From Chrysemys picta bellii (Eukaryota > Chordata > Testudines > Emydidae), in NCBI RefSeq assembly GCF_011386835.1, contig NC_088797.1, positions 97,598,264 to 97,662,263 on the forward strand: a stretch of 64,000 bases of DNA. Reading direction: 5' to 3'. The notes below the pieces were generated by a model. That model ran no database searches. It was given only the letters and a program-made list of their open reading frames with translations, and was not told the DNA's origin. This document shows positions 24,001-64,000 of this stretch, piece after piece (the first letter of the stretch is position 1; each line of letters opens with the position of its first letter). The position numbers and the translations under genes are program-made.

Positions 24001-25090
24001 ACAGCCACTGTGTAGCTGTGGCAGTTGGGCACAAAGACCATCTCTGCAGACTGTTCTCTCTCAGCCAAGAAAAGGGTAATGCAAAACTTTGGCAGAGAGA
24101 GGCAAATCAGTTTCAAACAGGAATCCTGGCCCTTAGAATAGATGTCAGCCTGTTACCCACTAGCTCCTAATATAGGACACATGGATCATTCACCTCAGAC
24201 TGATACCTGAGATCTGGGGGATGGGTCATGGTTTACGTGGGTGAAAAGCCAAGAAGAGAATATCCTAGAAATCAGCCTCCATTTATAAGCACCCTCCAAC
24301 TGATCAGTGCAACAGAGCAGCCCACTTTCATAATTCCATTCCTCACTCCCCACCCATTCCCATACATCCTTCACTTGTCTCATGCTTAGCAGCACATGAA
24401 CGTCCTCCACTAACTGGAGAACACACCAAGCCACAAAAACATCAATGGGTCCTACTCCCAAGAGTAAAAATGTGTAACCAAAATGGTGGTTGTAACATTA
24501 GGGGGCCAGGCTGCAGCAGGAAAAGCATCTATAGCTCAGGAGAGTTTGGATATTTGATTTTGGCACAGTATTGTCTGAAACATGCATTATACCTGTCAAT
24601 TAGTGTTGTTGACCATAAAAGCTAATAAGCCATGTCCAGTACACTGTGCTATTTTGCTTCATATTAAATGATGAAAAATCCTGCACTGACAGAAGATCTC
24701 TTATAGTGTGTTTTCCAGTACTTTGGCTAGACCACTGTATTTGTTTTGGCTTTTTGATCAGGTAATCTTTTAAATTTTCCAAGTTTGTTAATATGGGAAA
24801 TGCTTATTTGTAGCAGTGTTGCAGATTCTGATGGGCTTCTTTGAAGTAATCCACTTACATAATAAAGACAGTACTTTGACACCAGTCTACTACATAGCAA
24901 CAGGAGACAGACTGAGGCAGGCATAAAAGCAGAATGCCAATATTTACAGTCAATTAAAATAAAATCAAAAATGTAGAAGTGACCTATTTAGAAAGCTTGT
25001 CCCCATCTGCCCATGCTGTTTTAAATCTGTTGGTTGTATTGGTTTATAAGAAAGGAAAAATGGCTACAGAAAGGCTAATTAGCATTATAA
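21025..25090. other. KIF11-HHEX intergenic spacer, no gene seen
   Basis: About 4 kb of A/T-rich DNA downstream of the KIF11 polyadenylation signal. A 21-base A run lies at 22251-22271 and a C run at 21681-21692. No exon, RNA gene or transposon end is recognised. Confidence 0.4.
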
Positions 25091-25109
25091 GCTTTAGATT
25101 TTAAAAGTC

Positions 25110-25115
25110 TTTATT
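25110..25115 (-). terminator. KIF11: KIF11 polyadenylation signal AATAAA
   Basis: AATAAA on the minus strand (tttatt on plus) lies 247 bases beyond the KIF11 stop codon. This implies a short 3' UTR ending near 25090. Alternative longer 3' ends cannot be excluded. Confidence 0.65.
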
Positions 25116-25361
25116 TAACATACAGAGCCATAATTTGAAGTTTTAAAAGTCTGTAAATGCCATGTAACTAAATTACAGCATATGATATGTAACTAAGTTA
25201 CAGTGTATAAAAACAATTCAGACAAATAGGCAGGACAACTTAGAAAATTTGATTTTGCAACAATATATCACTATACACAGCACCTGAAAATGGTTGAGAA
25301 AACAGACTGAACAGAAGATCAGAGGTAAGTTTTACAAATGCAGTGGTCTGCATTAAATATC
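25116..25361 (-). other. KIF11: KIF11 3' UTR
   Basis: A/T-rich sequence between the stop codon (25364-25362) and the AATAAA signal, part of the last exon. No conserved element was recognised. Confidence 0.6.
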
Positions 25362-55360
<29,999 letters not shown>

Positions 55361-56070
55361 GGCCGCCGTCGCCATTGTCACGGGGCGCGGGGAGCCTGCG
55401 GAGGGGAAGGATGCGGTGAGTGCAGACTGGCCGCTCCCCGATATGCGGACAGAGCTGAAGGGACAACAGACCCCCGTCCCCAGAGCTCTACAGCCCTGCC
55501 CGACAGCCCGGGCGGAGGAGCATCATCCCCCTCCCGCAGGGCACCGAGCAGCGCCTTGCCCTGCTCACACAGGGAACCCGGCGCCGAGCACAGCGGCAGC
55601 CGGCCACGGAGCGGGACCATTGCCCAGCAAAGGAGCCCCGAGCTCAGGCGGGGTCCTTGGGAAAGGAGGGACCGACGCCCCCCCCCGATTAGCGCGCAGC
55701 CTCTCTCCCCAACCCCGGACTCACTCTAGCCGACCGTCGCCACCCGCCAAGCTGCTCCGGCCGCTTCCCGTCGCTACGCGCCTAGCCACGGGCGCCCCTT
55801 TCTCTCGACAACTTCGAACCGCGCGCCAGCACTTCCGCAGCCAATCAACGCGCGGCGCGTGGTGCAGCATGGGACTTATTTTAAATTTCGGGAAGTTGGG
55901 GGCAGGGTTGTACTTTAACTGACGTCACACAGGCGTGCAGACGGCGCGCTCTTCGGCCGTGAGCGTTCGGGACTCGAATCAGGTGGCTTGCGTCCCACGA
56001 AGCAATGGGTGCTGGGAATGGTGGTTCCCCTCCCCGAAGAACTGCATGCTGGGAGTGGTAGTGTCTGCCT
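55361..56070 (-). promoter_or_regulatory. KIF11: KIF11 5' UTR and promoter CpG island
   Basis: A CpG-dense stretch upstream of the KIF11 ATG. On the minus strand a CHR-type TTCGAA (55813-55818) is preceded by GGCGC and a 4-base spacer, the CDE-spacer-CHR layout of G2/M genes. A CCAAT box lies at 55841-55845, 22 bases further upstream, and a full CRE TGACGTCA at 55920-55927. Two ZNF143-like sites with core TTCCCAG or CTCCCAG lie at about 56010-56026 and 56043-56063. The transcription start is unknown, so distances to it are unknown. Confidence 0.55.
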
Positions 56071-58440
56071 GCAGGTGATCACTTGGTTCCAAGAAGGGAT
56101 GTGTTGCGGTGCGTGCTACGGCAAAACTATCCCTCTGCAGTCGGATCGGGCACTGCGTGCTCTGGACTGTCGCCTCACGGTAGTTGTATAACTGCTGTCG
56201 GGGGAGGGTTTGGGGACATTATTACACCTGTATTCGGTGGCTGTAATTTACCCTGTAAAGATATTTGCATCACAGGAAGCCCATGCAATGTAACCCTCTG
56301 ATACCGTTCCCTGTTGTTTTTCTTTCCTTACAGCAGGAACAATGAACAGACGCTCCTGCCATTCAGTGTCTCTCCCTACCTCTTGTTGTACTGCAGGAAG
56401 CGGAATAAGGGGGCTCTTCTACCTTTTAACAAACAATGTTGTTTTCAGATCTATTACAGTATAAGGGTCTACTTTCTATACAATATAGTGGGAGCAGCTG
56501 TCTCTCGCTGAGGGAATTAGTCACTTCACTGACTTGTTTTCAGACAGCAGTTTCATTACTAAAAGTAATAGGTGTGGCATAAGAGCCTGAATAAACTAGA
56601 ACTGCACAATGACGAGTGTTGCTAGAATCCTGAAGAGCCGGAGCAATGGGCAATGAGGTGCAGTCGCTGGATCAGAGCTCCTTCACGGACCACACAGACA
56701 AGAAAGAATGGATTGGAATTTTGCAAGGATGCATTTTTATTTGGCAAATGGCGACATGAAACAGCTTCATCACTACCTGGTACCCCCTCTCTTAAGAGTT
56801 AAAACAATGTCTGCAAGAACCAAAGATACTCCAGCCTCATGCAAAGGCACTAAGAACAAGGCATAGGAATCATCCACATATGATATCTTTATATATAAAA
56901 GGCCATTACTGTTGAGCTGCTAGTACAATCCTAAACAAATGGTCCTGGCTCATTCTAAAAATAGGCAGAGGACCGCAAAGACCAAGACCAATAGAGACTT
57001 TACATTAATTAATACAAGGTTAATTTGCAGCATTTCCGAGGCAGCATTACCTATTGGCTTCCACATAACACTTGAGTGTAAGGGTGCCACTAAAATGAGA
57101 TACAATCTGCTTATACATTACATATTAAAAATACTACATTAAAAGAAAATTACTTAGCTTGCAAGTCAAAAGTTAGTAATGCCAGATTCACTTACCCTTG
57201 CAATCTTAATTCTTCCCCTTTGTCCATCAAACCTCTGCGCTGAATGAGGCAGGGATCATGTAGAAAAAGCATGTAATCATGTCATTAAAAACAATATAAC
57301 ATATATGCAAAAGTGTGTCAAATTAGGCTGTACAGGAGATGATACCTCTGGTATTTCCTAACTTCCTAGTTTTGTAAACCAAACTTTGCAACTAAAATAA
57401 CTTTATTTTAATGTAGGTTTTTGGTATGTAATTCCCAAGGTGTGTTGTGTTTAGTTTTTTAAGGAAAACTAAAATCTCAGAAACAAATTCTGGCTGGTTT
57501 ACGGAAAGTGGCATCCAAATGGGAAAACTAATAGATACAAAAGCAACACTGATTGCAACTATATTCTGATTGAGTCCACCCTTATTCCCAGCCACCTTAT
57601 GCATTCTGTATCCGCTAAGCATAAAAATAATTTGCACAGGGAAGTGTGTCAGGGCTATGGCCTGATCAAGGTATCGACAAGTATATGTACATAAACATGT
57701 AGATTATGTGCCATCACCTACACTTTAGAACAACCCCTTTGCAATATTCACTGTGGAGGAGAAGGCTGAATCTGAAAATTAACTTCTACCTTTTGCTCCA
57801 AGTTCTGGCTGCAGTTTCTTTTTTGGTATGCAAGTATGTACAGCTGTGAGGGAATGTCATAACAGCACCAGCCAGAATTTGGCTCATAATATAAAATAAG
57901 ACAATTACTAGAAAAATACATGTTCTATAAACAGGTTAGAGACCATTCAAACTCCCATTTAAACCATAGGAATCTATTTTAATGGGAATTGGATCAGGCC
58001 TTTTGGTATTTAGGCCTTATCTATGCTAGGAAAAATGATACTTTAGTCAATCAAGCTAGCTCAACATGATTGAAAAACCCAATTTAACACAAGTGTAGGT
58101 CCAGTTTAACACCTTTAGCTCTATTTTATAGGTCAGTTTATAATGTAAGCAGAACCTTTTTTCCTAGTCTAGCCAAGACAGAAGACACAAAATGAACAAC
58201 AAGGAAATGGCATTTTGCAAATAAATAAGATATTTTTAAAATTGGGAAAGACGTTCAAAAGTAGATAGATAGTTGTTTAGGAAGCTGACCCTAAAAAATG
58301 TATGTCAACTATAACAAACATATTTCATTTATTAAAAAAAAAGAAGTAACATTGTAAAGTTATTCAGACCAATTTAAAAAATATATTGATTTCTGTGGTG
58401 CTGAACATAAACATTTGTTGAGCAAACAGATAAATATTGA
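56071..58440. other. KIF11 upstream spacer, no gene seen
   Basis: A/T-rich beyond about 56200. No exon on either strand and no clear repeat ends. Confidence 0.4.
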
Positions 58441-59436
58441 CTGAACATAAGAATGGCCATATTAGTCGGATCAATGGTCCATCTAGCCCATTACCCAGTC
58501 TTCCGACAGTGGCCAGTGCCTGGTGCTTCAGAAGGAATGAACAGAACAGGGCAATTACTGAGTGTTCCATCCCCTGTTGTCCAGCTCCAGCAGCTGGCAG
58601 TCAGAGGTTTAGGGCACCCAGAGCATGGGGTTGCATCCCTGACCATTTGGGCTAATAGCCACTAATGAACCTATTCTCCATTAACTTATCTAATTCTTTT
58701 TTGAACCCAGTTATACTTTTGGCCTTCACAACATCCCATGGCAATGAGTTCCACAGGTTGACTGTGGATTGTGTGAAGAAGTACTGGTACTTCCTTTTGT
58801 TGGTTTAAATCTGCTGCCTATTAATTTCATTGAGTGACCCCTGGTTCTTATGTTATATGAAGAGGTAAATAACATTTCCTTATTCACTTTCTCTACATCA
58901 TACATGATTTTATAGACCTCTGTCATAATCCCCCTTATTTTTTTCAAAGATGAACAGTCCCAGTCTTTTTAATCTCCCCTCATATGGAAGCTGTTCCATA
59001 CCCCTAATTCATTTTTGTTGCCCTTCTCTGTATCTTTTCCATTTCTAATATATATTTTTTGAGGTGGAGCTACCAGAACAGTATTCAAGGTGTGGGCATG
59101 CCAGGAATTTATATAGTGGCATTATGATATTTATTTTCTTATTATCTATCCCTTTCCTAATCGTTCCTAACATTCTGTTGGCTTTTTTTGACTGCTGCTG
59201 CACTTTGAGCGGATGTTTTCAGAGAACTATCCACAATGACTCCGCAATCTCTTTCTTGAATGGTAACAGTTTATTTAGACCTCGTAATTTTGTACGTATA
59301 ATTGGGATTATGCTTTCCATTACTTTGCATTTATCGACACTGAATTTCATCTGCCATTTTGTTGCCTAGTCACCCAGTTTTGTGAGATCCCTTTGTAATT
59401 CTTTGCAGTTTGCTTTGGACTTAACTATCTTGAAGA
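58441..59436 (-). mobile_element. CR1 LINE 3' part
   Basis: Antisense copy with its 3' end at about 58441 (cataagaatggccatattag, ggtccatctagcccattacc) through the reverse-transcriptase C-terminal region (complement of ttgaacccagttatactttt) to 59436 (tggacttaactatcttga). The same family as 4911-6505, shorter and with more changes. Confidence 0.85.
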
Positions 59437-59499
59437 GATGAAGAGAAGCCTTCATCAGTAGAACTTCATGTAATGAGAAGCCAGATAGGGTAAACAGCA

Positions 59500-60935
59500 C
59501 TGCTACCAGGTTGATGTAATATATTTAGACTTCTGTAAGGCATTTGACTTGGTACTACACAACACTTTGATTAACAAACTAAAATGATGCAAAATCAACA
59601 TGATACACATTAAATTGATTAAAACTGCTTAACCAATAGGTCTCTAAATGTAATTGTAAACAGGGAACTGTCATCGAGTGGGTGTGTTTCTAGTGGAATC
59701 CCAAACAAGGTAAATTCTGGCCCTATGCTATTTAACATTGAGCTTGAAGAAAACACAAAATAATTACCGATAAAATTTGTAGATGACACAAAGACTGGAG
59801 GTATGACAAATAATGAAGTTCACTGATAGAGCAATTGGGGTCACTTGGCAAGCTGGGTGCAGGCTAAAAATATGTGTTTCAATAAAGCCAAAATGTAAAA
59901 TTATACATCTAGGAAACAAGAATGTAGGCCATACTTGCAGAAATGGAACTCACTCTCCTGGGAAACAGTGACTCTGAAGATTTGTGAGTTATTGTGGATA
60001 ATCAGCTGAACATGATTACACTACTGTTACACTCCAGCCAAAAGGGCTAATGCAATACTTGGATGTATAAACAGGAAATATCAAGAGTAGGAGTAGAAAG
60101 ATTACATTACCTCTGTATTTGGCACTTGTGCAACAACTACTGCAATACCTTGTCCAGTATGGAATCCAAAATTTAAGAAGGATGTTGAAAAAATTGAGAT
60201 GGTTTGGAGAAGAGCCATGAGAATGATTAAAGGATTGGGGGGGAAAGGAGCTCAATCTATTTATCTCACCAAAAGGGTTAAAGGGTGTTTTGATCACATT
60301 GTAGAAGTACCTACCTAGAACAAAATTTGATAATAGAAGGCTATTTAATTTAGCAGACAAGAGCATAACATGATCCAATGGCTGGAAGTTGAAGCTAGAC
60401 AAATTCAGACTAGAAAGAAGGCATAACAGTGGTTAATTAACCACTGAAACAACTTACCAAGGCCTGCGGTGCATTCTCCATCACTGGGAATTTTAAAATC
60501 AAGATTGGAGGTTTTTCTAAGAAACCCACTCTAATTCAAACAGGAATTAATTCAGGGAAGTCTTAGGCTTGGTCCACACTGGGGCTGGGGATCGATCTAG
60601 AAAACGCAACTTCAGCTACGAGAATGGTGTACCTGAAGTCGACGTTTCCTAGATCGAACTAAGTTTATTTACTGCGGGTCCACGCTGCGCAGGCAAGCTC
60701 CCCCGTCGACAGCGCTTCCTCCTCTTGGCGAGCAGGAGTTCCGCAGTCAACGGGGGAGCGCTTCTGGGATCGATTTATCGCGTCCAGATGAGACGCGATA
60801 AATCGATCCCAGAAGATCAATCTCTACCCACCGAATCAGGCGGGTAGTGTGGACCTAGCCTTAGAGCTGTGTTATACAGAAGGTCACACCAGAGGATCAC
60901 AGTGGTCGCTTCTGGCCCTATAAGCTATAAATGGG
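59500..60935 (+). mobile_element. CR1 LINE, interrupted by a MITE
   Basis: Plus-strand copy with a decayed YLDFCKAFDLV-type segment near 59520-59560, the catalytic-box region KFVDDTKTGG near 59775-59805, and the CR1 3' end split at 60563: tcaagattggaggtttttct before the MITE, then tatacagaaggtcacaccag and gtggtcgcttctggcccta after it. Opposite in orientation to the neighbour at 58441-59436. Confidence 0.8.
60566..60860. mobile_element. PIF/Harbinger-like MITE nested in CR1
   Basis: 295-bp unit with ends ggcttggtccacac and gtgtggacctagcc (one mismatch), bordered by TTA (60563-60565 and 60861-60863). A strong internal hairpin ctgggatcgatttatcgcgt / acgcgataaatcgatcccag lies at about 60765-60812. 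CpG content is high, so it is fairly young. Confidence 0.85.
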
Positions 60936-62149
60936 CAGAAAAGTAATTGTTTATTTTTAAATTAACATTGTAATGGGGTTGAATCTACAAATTAAAAAAA
61001 ATATTAATGATCTCAACAAAACAATTTGTACATAGGATCTGACAATACAATGTAGATGTCTGCAACTTGAGGTCATGGGAAACTATTTATGGCTTCTGAG
61101 GAGCCAATCCAATTGGGCAGTATTTTTCCAAACCACAAATATTGTTGACCTAGTTGAAAAAGTAATAGAGAGGGCAGGTCTACACTAGAAATGCTACACT
61201 GGCAGAATTTCACTGAAGAAGCTGCGCCCCTGTAGTGCATCTGGTGAAGATGCTCTATGCCAACGGACGATGAAAACTATTTTATTCAGAAAGGATGCTC
61301 TTTAATGAAGTGCAAGTAAGCCCATTGTAACATGAAAAAAAGAATTTGATTCAGATCTTCAAGGTTGAAACTGGTTAGGTTCTCTGTAAGCAGAATTAGT
61401 ATCCCCCATGGAACGTGTCAAGCACAATGTTATACCCACACACAGATTATGTACTGGTATAATTATCTCAGGGGTGTGGCTTTTTACCAGTATGGTTATA
61501 ATCAATACAATTCCTAATCTGGTTGCAGTTATGCTGGTATAAAAGTGCCTTATACTCGTATAGTTTATTCTCCTTCCTGTATGGGAACATCTATACCACT
61601 ATATGTAATCTTTAGACCTGTATGTCCACACTAGAGGAGATCATATCACTTTAACTACACCATAACAATTAACGTGGTACAACTTGTGTGTGTAGACAAG
61701 GCTTTAGAGAAAGAGAAAAGCAAAGATGTTTCTGTAGCAAGAACAGAAGTAAAATATTTTCCCTACATTTAGCCTACTTTCTGATAGTATACAACTGTTT
61801 AGCTAATCTAATTTGTACTAAGACTACTGTTTAATACCTTCTATTTTCTATATGGCTGTATCATAGTCTAGAAGTTAGTCTACATTTAAAATTTGGATTG
61901 ACATAGCGACAGCACTCAGGGGTAAGTAGTAAAGGTACTACTTGATCCCCAGTTGCAGTTAGAGAATCATATTATAGTAATGACTAGGAATGCTTTTCTT
62001 CACCTGCTCCTGCCCAGGAAATTGCTACCATTTCTCTTGGCTGTGAGCCTGATAAGGATTTGATTCATGGCTTTGTCACCTTAAAACTGAATTACCGTAA
62101 TGTGCTTTATATTGCACCACACTTTAACCCTGAAATTTGAGTTGACCAG
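60936..62149. other. Intergenic with MITE-like fragments
   Basis: At 61165-61705 MITE-type termini (gcaggtctacactag at the left, gtgtgtgtagacaaggc at the right) enclose a repeat-like interior with many actggtata/ccagtat motifs. No gene. Confidence 0.4.
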
Positions 62150-62720
62150 AAGGTAATAGAAAGTGTCACATTACTGGGATCATGTGACCTCTGTGTTCTA
62201 CACTGGCTGTCTATTGGTTTTTCAGGTGGAATTTAAGGTATTGGTTTTAGCCTGTAAAATCCTACATGACTTGAAATCTTGCCTCCTTAAGGGATCACTT
62301 CTCCAGTGCCATACTGCTGCAGTTATGGTCAGCAAAGGTGATACAGTGGGAGTCTCCCTCAGTTAACAGACAGCTGGTGATACACCGTTCTCTATAAAGG
62401 GCACTAATTTTTTGAATAAGATTCCACACTTGGTCTGAAATAATTCAGAATTGTTGATGATTAGGGCATACTGCAAGGCCCATCTTTTTACCCAGGGATT
62501 TGAAGAAGGTGGTAGGGGCATTTTTTATGAGGGATGAAAGTTTTAGTAGGAAAAGTCCTGCCTGCTAAGCTGTAGTAGGGGAGGATTTTTGCTGGAATTT
62601 CCCCCTCAAACTTTGCTCCTGATTTTAGATTGATTGCATTTTTTAATAGTGTCAAAAGTGCCTAGAATAGTAGATGAGAGCCATTTTATATCATTATAAA
62701 TTAAAATAAATAAGATCAAC
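62150..62720 (+). mobile_element. L2-like LINE ORF2 C-terminus and 3' end
   Basis: From 62163 the frame reads SHYWDHVTSVFYTGCLLV then FKVLVLACKILHDLKSCLL, the usual L2-clade tail pattern (LHWLPV..R..FK..L..K.L). It runs into a decayed 3' part. Ends approximate. Confidence 0.6.
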
Positions 62721-62809
62721 ATTGTGAGATAATGATCTACCCCGAATAAGTGCCAATGCCTTGTTGCGCTGCACCAGTAGAAGCCTGGAATGGAGACTGT
62801 GACTTAGTT

Positions 62810-63161
62810 CCGGGGTTCTCAACCTTTTTCTTTCTGACCCTTCCCCCCGCAACCCGAGTGCTATAAAAACACCACAGCCCACCTGTGCCACGACTGGTTT
62901 TCTGCATATAAAAGCCAGCGCTGGCATGAGGGGATAGCAAGCAGGGCAGTTGTCTGGGGCCTTAGGGGTCCCCACAAAGCTACATTGCTCAGGCTTTGGC
63001 TTCAGCCCCAGAGGGATAGGCTTAGGGCCCCTGGGCTTCAGTCCCATACAGTGGGGCTTTAGCTTTCTGCCCTGGGCCCCAGTGAGTGTAATGCTGGCCC
63101 TGCTTGGAGGATCCCCTGAAACCTGCTCACGGTCCCCCAAATCCCTGGTTGAGAACCACTG
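62810..63161. mobile_element. hAT MITE with perfect 8-bp target duplication
   Basis: 352-bp unit with ends ccggggttctcaacc and ggttgagaaccactg (inverted), flanked by acttagtt on both sides (62802-62809 and 63162-63169). The interior is GC-rich with repeated ggggctttagc/gccccag motifs. No coding. Confidence 0.9.
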
Positions 63162-63169
63162 ACTTAGTT

Positions 63170-63890
63170 CACAGCAACACTACAGAATTCTGTTGGCATG
63201 GCAATGTTGGTCAGGGATGTGAAGAGGTGGGATCCCTGACTGACACAGCTGTGCTGGCAAAAGACCCTAGCATAGATGCAGTTATACTTTTGCCAGTACA
63301 GCTTATTTTGCTCAGTATGTTTGTGTATGGAATAAACTCTACCAGCAAAAGGACAGTTTTGCTAGTATATACATTGGTGCTGAGTTTCTAATCTGCTCCC
63401 CCCTGGCCATGCCCTCACTCCACCCCTTCCTCCAATGCCCCAACCCCACCCTGCTTCTTCCCACCCCAACTCTGCCCCCACGCCGCCTCTTCCCGCCCCC
63501 GCCTTCCTCTTCCCCGGCCAGTTCTGTCCCTTCCCTGAGCGCGCTGCACCCTCGCTCCTTCCCACCTCCCCCCCCCCAGCGCCTCCTGACGCCACAAAAC
63601 AGCTGTTTGTGGCAGGCGGTAGGCGCTGGAAGGGAGGGGGAGGTGCTGATCGGCAGGGCCCACCGGGGGGATAGGAGGGGCTGAGAGGAGGGAGAGGCAT
63701 TGATAAGGGGGCTGCTGGTGGGTGCTCAGCACCCACCACTTTTTTCCCATGGGTGCTCCAGCTCCGGAGTGCCCATGGAGTCGGTGCCTATGAGTATATG
63801 CTGTGTCCACAATAGGAGTGCTTTGACAGTATAGTATAATATACCAGTATACCTATACCGTCAAAATGCTCCTAGTGTAGACGTTGCATA
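63170..63890. repeat. MITE-like unit split by a hAT insertion
   Basis: 63170-63371 and 63793-63890 look like the two halves of one element (acttttgccagtacagc, ccagtatacctataccgtca, tagtgtagacgttgcat) separated by the hAT-like element at 63372-63792. Confidence 0.45.
63372..63792. mobile_element. hAT-like element nested near the window edge
   Basis: Ends cattggtgctgag and the complement of cggtgcctatg are related. Flanks agtatata (63364-63371) and agtatatg (63793-63800) match at 7 of 8 bases. The interior is C-rich to 63580 and G-rich afterwards, with a perfect gggtgctcagcaccc palindrome near 63720-63734. Confidence 0.55.
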
Positions 63891-64000
63891 AGAGAGTGAC
63901 TCTAGGGCCTGGTCTACATTAAAAATACAGTGAAAAATTCTCGCCCCTGAGCACTACAGCTATGCCAATCTAACCTCTGGTTGAGAAACAGTTAGGTTGA

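Noticed and set aside
59064..60402. ORFs of 101 and 128 codons with hydrophobic stretches
   Set aside because: Antisense translations of CR1 copies.

Overview
This is animal nuclear DNA: intron-split genes, long A/T-rich spacers and many old transposons. Two genes are recognised, both on the minus strand. HHEX is represented by its first coding exon, at the left edge. KIF11 (kinesin-5/Eg5) has its complete 22-exon coding sequence between 55360 and 25362. The order KIF11 then HHEX in one orientation is the amniote arrangement (human 10q23). IDE, which in human is transcribed away from KIF11, would be expected beyond the right edge on the plus strand. The repeats are many CR1 LINE copies ending in the typical turtle/crocodilian CR1 tail, Penelope-like ends, hAT and PIF/Harbinger MITEs, and a MIR-like SINE. 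They point to a non-avian sauropsid, most probably a turtle; a crocodilian is not excluded.

Layout. 1-492 is HHEX intron 1, 493-883 HHEX exon 1, and 884-1270 its CpG-rich CCAAT-box promoter, followed at once by a CR1 tail. 1546-25090 is intergenic, with CR1 copies, an LTR-like unit (9853-10817), a MIR-like SINE, small hairpin MITEs and a 1.4 kb hAT-like element (19592-21024). 25110-55360 is KIF11, with introns that hold hAT elements, CR1 and Penelope-like fragments. 55361-56100 is the CpG-rich KIF11 promoter. 56100-64000 is intergenic, with two CR1 copies in opposite orientation, a Harbinger MITE nested in one of them, an L2-like LINE end and two hAT elements near the right edge.

Functions. 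KIF11 is the plus-end-directed mitotic motor that pushes spindle poles apart. The reconstructed frame is uninterrupted for 1061 residues, every intron has GT-AG ends, and the P-loop, switch, neck-linker, Cdk1-site and KEN motifs are present. HHEX is a homeodomain repressor of liver, thyroid, endoderm and blood development. Only its proline-rich N-terminal part with the Groucho-binding motif lies here; the homeodomain exons lie off the left edge. The two genes are neighbours but have no known joint pathway.

The most unusual material is a set of Penelope-like retroelement ends in KIF11 introns 1 and 13. They flank a GIY-YIG endonuclease fragment, form a 199-bp near-perfect palindrome, and share a small hammerhead-ribozyme-like fold with compensatory base changes between copies.
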